Assembly: GCF_023734135.1 (NCBI RefSeq)
Contig: NZ_AP025730.1
Span: 3,100,001-3,164,000 of the forward strand
Direction: 5' to 3'
DNA length: 64,000 bases
From: Sphaerotilus microaerophilus
GTDB lineage: Bacteria; Pseudomonadota; Gammaproteobacteria; Burkholderiales; Burkholderiaceae_C
The notes beneath the pieces are model-generated. The model saw only the letters and a program-made list of their open reading frames with translations. It ran no database searches and had not been told where the DNA came from. Position 1 is the stretch's first letter. The number at the start of each line of letters is the position of its first letter. Positions 24,647 through 32,071 of the stretch are shown piece after piece. The position numbers and the translations under genes were made by a program.

Positions 24647-25285
24647 TCAGGTGCCGGCGTCAGCCGGCGCCAGTCCGCGCTGCGCCATGCGGACCAGGTG
24701 GCTGCGCAGGTCCTCTGGCCAGGCCGCGATGCAGGCGGTGAACTGCGCCAGGTCATGGGCAAAGAGGGCCCGCGATGCCTCCTCGAAACCCGCCAGGTGG
24801 CTCGCCAGGGTGCTCATGGCCTGGTACGCCGCCTCGACGGCCTGCCTCGCGCGGTCGGCCTCGGCGCTGGCGCGGCGGGCGTCCTCCACGAGCCGGCGCA
24901 GCACCACCGAGGCGCCGCCGGGCTGGCTGCCGAGCCAATCCCAGTGCCGTGGCAGCAGCGTGACCTCGCGGGGCACCACGCCCAGTCTTGGCCGGCCGCG
25001 CCCGCGGGCGGCGTTGCTCCCGGCGGTGTCAGCGTCGCCGGCCGACTCGGTGGGCGCTGCCTCCGCGACGGCGGACGGTGCCAGGCGGGCCAGCACGTCG
25101 TCCGCGCTGCCGCGCAGATCCAGGTCGATGACCCGGCCGCTGCCGTCGTCGAGCACGAGCAGGTCAGGGTGGGCCTCGCCGAGCGCATGCAGGGCCAGCG
25201 CCACCTCGGCCAACGGGCCGCTGCGCCACAGGCTGCGCGCCGGGGTGAATGCGACCACGTGGGTCGTCAGGGTGGGGGTGTTCAT
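24647..25285 (-). CDS. DUF2239 family protein
   Basis: Protein of unknown function, 212 residues, soluble. The signature of the family is clear: RGRPRLGVVPREVTLLPRHWDWLGSQPGGASVVLRRLVEDARR (about residues 95-138), preceded by an N-terminal domain with VIDLDLRGSADDVLARL and followed by a helical C-terminal half. The RGRPRLGV and LPRHWDWL pattern, with Arg/Lys-rich helices, has been suggested to be nucleic-acid-binding-like, but no activity is known to me. The promoter is so close that the mRNA may be leaderless (see the promoter entry). It converges on the tRNA-Val genes and diverges from tex. Confidence 0.85.
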   Translation of the reverse strand: MNTPTLTTHVVAFTPARSLWRSGPLAEVALALHALGEAHPDLLVLDDGSGRVIDLDLRGSADDVLARLAPSAVAEAAPTESAGDADTAGSNAARGRGRPRLGVVPREVTLLPRHWDWLGSQPGGASVVLRRLVEDARRASAEADRARQAVEAAYQAMSTLASHLAGFEEASRALFAHDLAQFTACIAAWPEDLRSHLVRMAQRGLAPADAGT

Positions 25286-25292
25286 GGCGCAT

Positions 25293-25322
25293 ATTATTGC
25301 CCGGGTGAAATGACTTCGTCAA
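25293..25322 (-). promoter_or_regulatory. Promoter of the DUF2239 gene, probably leaderless
   Basis: On the minus strand TTGACG (25317-25322), an 18-base spacer and AATAAT (25293-25298). Only seven bases (ATGCGCC) separate the -10 hexamer from the ATG at 25285, so transcription should begin at or next to the start codon. No Shine-Dalgarno fits in that space. Confidence 0.55.
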
Positions 25323-25447
25323 TAACATCCGGATATAAATAGATGCACCACCGATGGGCGCTCCATCGGCAGCCCGAGCCCTGATACACCCCTGTGGCAC
25401 ACTCGCCCGCTTTCCCGGCAGCCGGCCCCTGGGAGGGCCCCACAGAC

Positions 25448-27823
25448 TTGGACAAAATCCTTCTACAGATTGCGGCGGAGCTGAAGGTCCGCCCGGCGCA
25501 GGTGAATGCAGCCGTCGAGCTGCTGGACGGTGGGGCCACGGTGCCCTTCATCGCCCGTTACCGCAAGGAAGCCACCGACGGCCTGGACGACACCCAGCTG
25601 CGCGAGCTGGAAGTGCGGCTGGTCTACCTGCGCGAGTTGGAGCAGCGCCGCGGCGCCATCCTCAAGAGCATCGAGGAACAGGGCAAGCTCACGCCCGAGT
25701 TGCGCGCCGCCATCGAAGCTGCGCCTACCAAGCAGGAGCTGGAAGATCTCTACCTCCCCTACAAGGTCAAGCGCCGCACCAAGGGGATGATCGCCCGCGA
25801 GGCCGGCATCGAGCCGCTGGCCGACCGCCTCTTCGCCGACCCGACGCTGGACCCGCGTGCCGAGGCCGCGGCCTTCATCACCGCCTACGAGGGGGGCGCC
25901 GAGGCGCTGGCCACGGCCGGCTTCGCGGATGCGCTGGCGGTGCTGGACGGGGTGCGCGACATCCTCTCCGAGCGCTGGACCGAGGATGCCGCTCTGGTGC
26001 GCACGCTGCGCGAGTGGCTGTGGGACGAAGGCCTGTTCAAGTCCAAGCTGATGGACGGCAAGAACGAGCAGGACGCCGACGTCGCCAAGTTCCGCGACTA
26101 CTTCGACTACGACGAGCCGATCCGCCGCGTGCCCTCGCACCGTGCGCTGGCGGTGTTCCGTGGCCGCACGCTGGACATCCTGGACGCCAAGCTGATGCTC
26201 GACGAGGAGTTGGTACCGGGGCAACCGTCCTTGGCCGAAGGCCGCATCGCCGTCCACCTCGGCTGGAGCCACGCCAAGCGCCCGGGCGACGACCTGATCC
26301 GCCGGACCATCGCCTGGACCTGGAAGGTCAAGCTCAGCCTCAGCCTGGAGCGCGACCTCTTCACCCGCCTGCGTGAGGAGGCCGAGCACGTGGCCATCAA
26401 GGTCTTCGGCGCCAACCTGCGCGACCTGCTGCTGGCCGCGCCGGCGGGCAAGCGCGTGGTGATGGGGCTGGACCCCGGCATCCGCACCGGCGTCAAGGTG
26501 GCCGTGGTCAGCGACACCGGCAAGGTGCTGGACACCGCCACCGTCTACCCGCACGAGCCACGCCGCGACTGGGAAGGGTCCATCCACGTGCTGGGCCGGC
26601 TCTGCGCCACCCACGGCGTGAACCTGATCGCCATCGGCAACGGCACCGCCAGCCGCGAGACCGACAAGCTCGCCGCCGACCTCATCAAGCGCATCCAGCA
26701 GATGGCCCCGGATACGGCCATCGAGAAGGTCGTTGTCAGCGAGGCGGGCGCCTCGGTCTACTCCGCCAGCGAATACGCCAGCAAGGAACTTCCGGATCTG
26801 GACGTTTCATTGCGTGGTGCGGTGTCCATTGCCAGACGTTTGCAGGATCCGCTTGCGGAACTGGTCAAGATCGACCCGAAGAGCATCGGCGTCGGTCAGT
26901 ACCAGCACGACGTCAACCAGGGCGAGCTGGCGCGCACGCTGGTGGCCGTGGTCGAGGACTGCGTCAACTCGGTGGGCGTGGACCTGAACACCGCCTCCGC
27001 GCCGCTGCTGTCGCGCGTCTCGGGCCTGAGCGCCGCGGTGGCCGCCAGCATCGTGCGCTGGCGCGACGCCAACGGCGCCTTCCGCAACCGCCGCCAGCTG
27101 CTGGACGTCGCAGGGCTGGGCCCCAAGACCTTCGAGCAGGCGGCGGGCTTCCTGCGCATCCGCGGCGGCGACAACCCGCTGGACCTGTCGGGCGTGCACC
27201 CCGAAACCTACCCGGTGATCGAGAAGATCATCGCCGCGGTGGGCCGCCCGGTGCAGGACCTGGTGGGCAACGCGGACGTCATCCGCAAGCTCAAGCCCGA
27301 GGCCTTTGCCGACGAGAAGTTCGGCGCGATCACGGTCAAGGACATCCTGGTCGAGCTGGAAAAGCCCGGCCGCGATCCGCGCCCGGACTTCAAGGTGGCG
27401 CGCTTCAACGATGGCGTCGAGGACATCAAGGACCTGCAGGAGGGCATGGTGCTGGAAGGCACGGTGTCCAACGTGGCCCAGTTCGGCGCCTTCGTCGACC
27501 TGGGCGTGCACCAGGACGGCCTGGTGCACGTCAGCCAGCTCTCCAACAAGTTCGTCAACGACGCGCGCGAGGTGGTCAAGACCGGCGACATCGTCAAGGT
27601 GCGCGTGATCGAAGTGGACCTGGCGCGCAAGCGCATCGCGCTGACAATGAAGCTGGACGCACCTGCCCAGCCCAAGGGCGCGGCCAAGGCCGCCGACAAC
27701 AGCTACCGCCCGGCCGGGCGTGGTGAGCGCCATGCGCCGCCGGCCCGCGGTGGCCGCAGCGATGCGTCGGCAGGTGGCGCGATGGCCGCGGCGTTTGCCA
27801 AGCTGCAGCAGGGCCGGCGCTGA
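25448..27823 (+). CDS. tex: Tex family RNA-binding transcription accessory protein
   Basis: Conserved nucleic-acid-binding protein of the Tex/YhgF family (eukaryotic Spt6 homologue), associated with transcription elongation and stress tolerance. About 791 residues: N-terminal helical region ([42 protein letters not shown]), YqgF RNase H-like domain ([17 protein letters not shown]), helix-hairpin-helix ([21 protein letters not shown]) and C-terminal S1 domain (about 640-715, [34 protein letters not shown]) followed by a basic Gly/Arg/Ala-rich tail. I place the start at TTG 25448 because [19 protein letters not shown] is the family N-terminus and GGGAGGG lies upstream; a GTG at 25394 would add 18 residues. 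Confidence 0.93.
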   Translation: MDKILLQIAAELKVRPAQVNAAVELLDGGATVPFIARYRKEATDGLDDTQLRELEVRLVYLRELEQRRGAILKSIEEQGKLTPELRAAIEAAPTKQELEDLYLPYKVKRRTKGMIAREAGIEPLADRLFADPTLDPRAEAAAFITAYEGGAEALATAGFADALAVLDGVRDILSERWTEDAALVRTLREWLWDEGLFKSKLMDGKNEQDADVAKFRDYFDYDEPIRRVPSHRALAVFRGRTLDILDAKLMLDEELVPGQPSLAEGRIAVHLGWSHAKRPGDDLIRRTIAWTWKVKLSLSLERDLFTRLREEAEHVAIKVFGANLRDLLLAAPAGKRVVMGLDPGIRTGVKVAVVSDTGKVLDTATVYPHEPRRDWEGSIHVLGRLCATHGVNLIAIGNGTASRETDKLAADLIKRIQQMAPDTAIEKVVVSEAGASVYSASEYASKELPDLDVSLRGAVSIARRLQDPLAELVKIDPKSIGVGQYQHDVNQGELARTLVAVVEDCVNSVGVDLNTASAPLLSRVSGLSAAVAASIVRWRDANGAFRNRRQLLDVAGLGPKTFEQAAGFLRIRGGDNPLDLSGVHPETYPVIEKIIAAVGRPVQDLVGNADVIRKLKPEAFADEKFGAITVKDILVELEKPGRDPRPDFKVARFNDGVEDIKDLQEGMVLEGTVSNVAQFGAFVDLGVHQDGLVHVSQLSNKFVNDAREVVKTGDIVKVRVIEVDLARKRIALTMKLDAPAQPKGAAKAADNSYRPAGRGERHAPPARGGRSDASAGGAMAAAFAKLQQGRR

Positions 27824-27888
27824 GCCCGCACCATGTCGGGCGCCATTGACTGCACCGGGCCGGCGATTTGCGCGATTGATCGATCATG

Positions 27889-27921
27889 CATTGAGCGGGA
27901 ACAAGTTTCACCCGCTCAATG
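27889..27921. promoter_or_regulatory. Perfect 11-bp inverted repeat upstream of phaR
   Basis: CATTGAGCGGG / CCCGCTCAATG with an 11-base AT-richer loop (AACAAGTTTCA), in the 183-bp gap between tex and phaR. No U-tail, so it reads better as an operator or mRNA structure than as a terminator. TAGAAT at 27972-27977 could be the phaR -10. Confidence 0.45.
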
Positions 27922-28006
27922 ACGGGGCTGCTGCGGGTCAACCCCAGCGGGGCGTGGCTGGAGGGCCTGCCTAGAATCCCTTCAACCGTATCCAGGAGAA
28001 ACAAAG

Positions 28007-28597
28007 ATGGCCACGAACCGCCGCACTGCCGAGGACGCCTCGGGCTCGTCGGACGGTCCACGCGTGCTCAAGAAGTACCCGAACCGCCGCCTCTATGACA
28101 CCCAGACCAGCGCCTACATCACGCTGGCCGACGTCAAGCAGATGGTGCTGAACGCCGAGAACTTCGAGGTGCGCGACGCCAAGTCCGGCGAGGACCTCAC
28201 GCGCAGCATCCTGCTGCAGATCATCCTGGAGGAAGAAACCGCCGGCATGCCGATGTTCTCCACCCAGACCCTGGCGCAGATCATCCGCTTCTACGGCCAC
28301 ACCATGCAGGGCCTGATGGGCACCTACCTGGAGAAGAACCTGCAGGCCTTCTTCGACCTGCAGAAGCGCTTTTCCGAGCAGACCGGCGGCCTGTACGAGG
28401 GCAAGGCCTTCAATCCCGAGGCCTGGAGCCAGTTCATGGCCATGCAGACGCCGATGCTGCAGGGCATGATGGGCAACTACATGGACCAGTCCAAGAACCT
28501 CTTCGTGCAGATGCAGGAGCAGATGCAGAAGCAGGCCAGCAGCTTCTTCCCACCCGTGCCGGGCTTCCCGCCGCCGCCTGCGGGCGGGTCGCGCTGA
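28007..28597 (+). CDS. phaR: Polyhydroxyalkanoate synthesis repressor PhaR
   Basis: DNA-binding regulator that senses PHB granules and represses phasin and PHB genes until polymer is present. 196 residues: N-terminal PHB/PHA accumulation regulator DNA-binding domain (about 18-80, VLKKYPNRRLYDTQTSAYITLADVKQMVLNAENFEVRDAKSGEDLTRSILLQII in sequence), two PHB_acc repeats (about 85-165, FSTQTLAQIIRFYGHTMQGLMGTYLEKNL and its relative MQTPMLQGMMGNYMDQSKNLFVQMQEQM) and a Pro-rich tail. AGGAG precedes the ATG at 28007 by about nine bases. The last core gene before the accessory segment; the TIR-WD40 gene starts only 21 bases downstream. Confidence 0.93.
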   Translation: MATNRRTAEDASGSSDGPRVLKKYPNRRLYDTQTSAYITLADVKQMVLNAENFEVRDAKSGEDLTRSILLQIILEEETAGMPMFSTQTLAQIIRFYGHTMQGLMGTYLEKNLQAFFDLQKRFSEQTGGLYEGKAFNPEAWSQFMAMQTPMLQGMMGNYMDQSKNLFVQMQEQMQKQASSFFPPVPGFPPPPAGGSR

Positions 28598-28618
28598 CAC
28601 CCAAGCGGGGCCCCTTCA

Positions 28619-31600
28619 GTGGCCGCCCCCGGCTACGCCGCGCGGCTGTTCGGGTTCGACATGTTCGTCTCCTTCGCGCTGGGCCCTCCGCCGCGCGGGA
28701 CGCAAAGTTACGCCTCGGACCTGGCGCGGCGCATGCGCGAGCGCGACTTCTCGGTGTTCTTCAGCGAAGACGAGGCACCGCCCGGCGAGCAGCTCGACCA
28801 CACCTTGCGGCGCGCCCTGCTGCGCTCGAAGATGCTGGTGGTCGTCGCCAACCGCGCGACCCTCCTGGAGCCCCGCTGGGTGCGCAAGGAGGTGGAGGAG
28901 TTCCGCAACCGTCACCCCGACCGTCCGGTCATCTCCATCAGTGTCGGCGGCGCGCTGCAGGACCCGCAGGTCGGCGCGGTGGTGCAGGACTGGCTGGGCT
29001 TTCGCGACCGGATCTGGCTGGACGAATCCGAACAGGCGGTCGAGTACGGCATCGCCAGCGAAGCGGTGCTGGAGCGCCTCGCCACCGCGCCGGCGCAGCG
29101 CCGATCCAACGTGACCTGGCGCTGGGTGGTGCGCGGCGTGGCGGCGAGCCTGATGGGGCTGACGATCGGGGCCGGGTACGCGGCCTGGCGGGCCAAGCTC
29201 AACGCGGACGAAGCCAACCGCCAGAAGGAGAGTGCCCTCGCCAATCTGGACCGGGCGGTCAAGGGCGAGGCCCTGGCGAAGGCCAATGAAGACCGGGCCC
29301 TGACCGAGGCGGACCGCGCCCTGAAGGCCGAGGGCGCGGCGCTGGCGCAGCAGGCGCGCGCGCAGGAGGAGGCCGCCCGTGCACGCCAGGCGCAGACGCA
29401 GGCGGACATCGAGCGCGAGGCCGCCGTGACGCAGAGCCGCATCGCACTGGCGCGGCAGTTGGCCGCGCAATCGGGTCTCGTGCTGAACCAGAACCCGGAC
29501 CGCCTGGCGTTGGCGGTCCTGCTGGCGCTCGAGTCCCAACGGCTGCGTTCGACCTTCGAGGGCAACCAGGCGCTGCGCGAGGCGCTGGCGCTGCTGCCGC
29601 ACATCGAATGGTCCTCGACGCACCGTGGTGCACCGGGCCGCGGCCGGGTGCGCGCCCTGGCGTTCAGCCCCGATGGCCGGCTCCTTGCGGCCGGACGCGA
29701 AGACGGCAGCGCCGAACTCCTGGACACGCAGGCCCGACGGCAGCGTGCTCTCCTTGCACACGACGCCACGCCGGGTGTGGTGACCCATACCTCCGGCGGC
29801 GGGATCCAGTGGAAGGCGCCCGGTGTGGACGCCGAAGTGACCGCCGTGGCCTTCAGTGCCGACGGAAAGTGGGTGGCGACCGCCAGCCAGGATGGCACGG
29901 CACGCCTCTGGGACAGCGACAGCGGCCACGAGCGCGGCCGCTTCACCCATGGGGCGCCGGTCGGCGGCGTCGCGCTGCACCGGCAACGCCCCTGGCTGGC
30001 CACCGGCGGCAACGATGGCATCGTTCGCCTGTGGAACCTCGCGGACGGCAGCGAGCTGCGGCGATTCAAGGGCCCTGGCGAAGTGCGTGCGGTCGCCTTC
30101 AGCCCCGATGGCCGCTACCTCGGCGCCGCGCACGCGGACGGGTGCACCCGCCTGGTCGAGCTCGACTCGGCCGAGCCGCCGCGGTCCCTGTGTGTGGGCA
30201 GCGCCGGGATGGGGCTGGTCTTCAGCGCCGACAGCCGCCGCGTGGCCACCGCCGGCGGGTCGCATGCGGGGGTCTTCGACGTGGCCACCGGCCAGCGGCT
30301 GTTCCAGGTCACGCACCTGCCGTGGAAGGTGGACGGTTTCCCGGAACACTGGAAGTGGATCGTCCAGGTGGCGCTCAGCCCGGACGGCCGGCTGCTCGCC
30401 ACCGCGGGCCGGGACGGCACGGCGCGTGTATGGGAGATCGGGGAGGTCGGGGAGGTCGGTGAGATGGCGGCGGCAGCGGCGGAGACGGGGGAGGTCGCCG
30501 GCCAGCAGCGCGAGGTCCTGCGCCTGGCGCATGCGGCCGGGGTGGACGAGGTGGCCTTCAGCCCCGACGGCCGGCAACTGGTCACCGCCTCGGTCGATGG
30601 CACGGCCCGCCTCTGGGAACTGGCGTCGGGCCGGGAACAGCTGCGGGCCGTTCACGCCGGCGATTCGGGCGTGGTGGCCTTTCACCCCGACGGCGCACGG
30701 GTGGCCTCCGTCGACGAGAACGGCTCGGTCGGCCTCTGGAACCTGAAGCTGGGCGACCAGCGGCTGCGGCTGCGGCACGACCTCGCGGTCAGGACCATCC
30801 GCTCCGACGCCACCGGCCAACGGCTTGCCACGGTGGACGACCAGGGTACCGTCCGCCTCTGGTCGGCTGACGGCAAGCTGCTGGGCCTGCGCGACCGGTT
30901 GTTCGGCGCCGATCGGTTGGGTTTCAGCCCGGGGGGCCGCTTCCTGGCCCTGCGCGGGCGCAGCCCGCGTGTGGCGCTGCTGGACCTGGGCCGCGATCTC
31001 GCACCGGTGGATCTCGCTGCTGCTGCCGATGCGGAAGACGCCGCGCTGGGTGCACGCCACCTGGCGGCACGGGACCGCCGGCATCGGCGGCTGATGGTCT
31101 GGGACGCCGAGGGCGGGCGCCCCCTGCCAATGCAGGTGGCCGCCGAGAACCTCTCGGAACTGGCTTTCGATGCCACCGGGAGGCACCTCGCCACCGTGCA
31201 CCCCGATACGGCGCGCAAGCAGAACGTGATCCGCGTGTGGGCGCTGCCGGATCGCACGGGGCGCGCAGACCTCACGGATCTCACGGGTCCCACGGAGCGC
31301 GGGCGCATCGCGGCCCCGGCCCGGTCGGGCGTCGATTTTGCGCTCGCCCCCGGCGGCGCGCACCTGGCCCTGGTCGACTGGGAACGGGCCGCGGGCCGCA
31401 CGCGCTGGTTCGTGGACATCTTCGACGTTGCCACGGGGCGCCGTGCGCTGCGCATTGAGGAGGACCGCGCGCCCGCGCTGCTGGGCTTCACGGCCGGCGG
31501 ACGAACCCTGTTCACGCTCGGCGAAGCAGCCGCGGACCAGGCGAGAGAACTCCGGGTGTGGGATGCGGCGAGCGGCCAATTGCTGAGCCGCCTGCGGCAC

Positions 31601-31978
31601 GAGAAGGACATCGACCGGCTGCGCCTCCCGCAGAACGGCGACGAGATCGCCACCCAGTCCGGAGGCAGCCTCCGTGTATGGCACTCGACCACTGGCGAGC
31701 TGCTGGGCCAGGTCACGGGCCGCGCCGGATTCCAGGATTTCGAGTTCAGCCCGGATGGCCAGCACCTGCTGACGGCCGGGCGTGACGGCGAGGCCGCGCT
31801 GTGGCTGTGGCGCAGCACCGACCTGGCCCAGGAGGCCTGCCGGCGCCTGACACGCAACCTGACCCAGGACGAATGGCGGCGCTACCTGGGACCCTCGCCG
31901 CACCGCGCCACCTGCCCGAACCTGCCGCTGGTGGATGCCCCGGGCAGCGGTACAGGGCCTGCAGGTCATCACCGGTAG
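28619..31978 (+). CDS. TIR - transmembrane - coiled coil - WD40 repeat protein
   Basis: Large predicted immune-type receptor, 1119 residues, unrecognised beyond its domains. N-terminal TIR domain (about 10-135: DMFVSFALGP, LARRMRERDFSVFFSEDEAPPGEQL, RSKMLVVVANRATLLEPRWVRKEVEEF with Glu91 at the NADase catalytic position), one transmembrane segment (about 168-188), an Ala/Glu/Gln-rich coiled coil (about 190-290), then WD40 repeats from about residue 343 (FSPDGRLLAAGREDGSAELLD, FSADGKWVATASQDGTARLWD, WLATGGNDGIVRLWN and more) to about 1065, closing with EACRRLTRNLTQDEWRRYL. GTG at 28619 is needed to include the first TIR strand; no strong Shine-Dalgarno, 21 bases after phaR. It converges on the nSTAND gene. 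Known TIR proteins of this type cleave NAD+ on activation; activity here is inferred. Confidence 0.82.
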   Translation: MAAPGYAARLFGFDMFVSFALGPPPRGTQSYASDLARRMRERDFSVFFSEDEAPPGEQLDHTLRRALLRSKMLVVVANRATLLEPRWVRKEVEEFRNRHPDRPVISISVGGALQDPQVGAVVQDWLGFRDRIWLDESEQAVEYGIASEAVLERLATAPAQRRSNVTWRWVVRGVAASLMGLTIGAGYAAWRAKLNADEANRQKESALANLDRAVKGEALAKANEDRALTEADRALKAEGAALAQQARAQEEAARARQAQTQADIEREAAVTQSRIALARQLAAQSGLVLNQNPDRLALAVLLALESQRLRSTFEGNQALREALALLPHIEWSSTHRGAPGRGRVRALAFSPDGRLLAAGREDGSAELLDTQARRQRALLAHDATPGVVTHTSGGGIQWKAPGVDAEVTAVAFSADGKWVATASQDGTARLWDSDSGHERGRFTHGAPVGGVALHRQRPWLATGGNDGIVRLWNLADGSELRRFKGPGEVRAVAFSPDGRYLGAAHADGCTRLVELDSAEPPRSLCVGSAGMGLVFSADSRRVATAGGSHAGVFDVATGQRLFQVTHLPWKVDGFPEHWKWIVQVALSPDGRLLATAGRDGTARVWEIGEVGEVGEMAAAAAETGEVAGQQREVLRLAHAAGVDEVAFSPDGRQLVTASVDGTARLWELASGREQLRAVHAGDSGVVAFHPDGARVASVDENGSVGLWNLKLGDQRLRLRHDLAVRTIRSDATGQRLATVDDQGTVRLWSADGKLLGLRDRLFGADRLGFSPGGRFLALRGRSPRVALLDLGRDLAPVDLAAAADAEDAALGARHLAARDRRHRRLMVWDAEGGRPLPMQVAAENLSELAFDATGRHLATVHPDTARKQNVIRVWALPDRTGRADLTDLTGPTERGRIAAPARSGVDFALAPGGAHLALVDWERAAGRTRWFVDIFDVATGRRALRIEEDRAPALLGFTAGGRTLFTLGEAAADQARELRVWDAASGQLLSRLRHEKDIDRLRLPQNGDEIATQSGGSLRVWHSTTGELLGQVTGRAGFQDFEFSPDGQHLLTAGRDGEAALWLWRSTDLAQEACRRLTRNLTQDEWRRYLGPSPHRATCPNLPLVDAPGSGTGPAGHHR
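30434..30469 (+). repeat. In-frame 9-base repeat inside the TIR-WD40 gene
   Basis: Units GAGATCGGG, GAGGTCGGG, GAGGTCGGT and a decayed GAGATGGCG encode EIGEVGEVGEMA, a loop between WD40 blades. A second set at 31271-31297 (CTCACGGAT, CTCACGGGT, CCCACGGAG) encodes LTDLTGPTE in another inter-blade loop. Both preserve frame. Confidence 0.7.
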
Positions 31979-32071
31979 CGCAGGGGCCGCCCCGTAGCGC
32001 AACCACCCCGACCCGCCGGCCCGCAAGGCCACCCCGCGAGCCAGAGCCGCTACCGGACGCAGGCCCGAGCC
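31957..32071. repeat. Diverged direct repeat, left copy (convergent gene junction)
   Basis: Spans the TIR-WD40 stop, the 71-bp intergenic gap and the nSTAND stop. Four collinear blocks recur in the same orientation at 36773-36882: GCCTGCAGGTCATCA, AGCGCAAC, AAGGCCACCCCGCGAGCCAG and GCAGGCCCGAGCC (14/15, 8/8, 18/20 and 12/13 identical by eye), with different spacing between blocks. Confidence 0.5.

Noticed and set aside
28560..28660. A second attachment site (copy of the tRNA-Pro 3' end) at the left boundary of the accessory region
   Set aside because: I could not find a repeat of the tRNA-Pro 3' end there by eye, so site-specific integration into tRNA-Pro is not shown.
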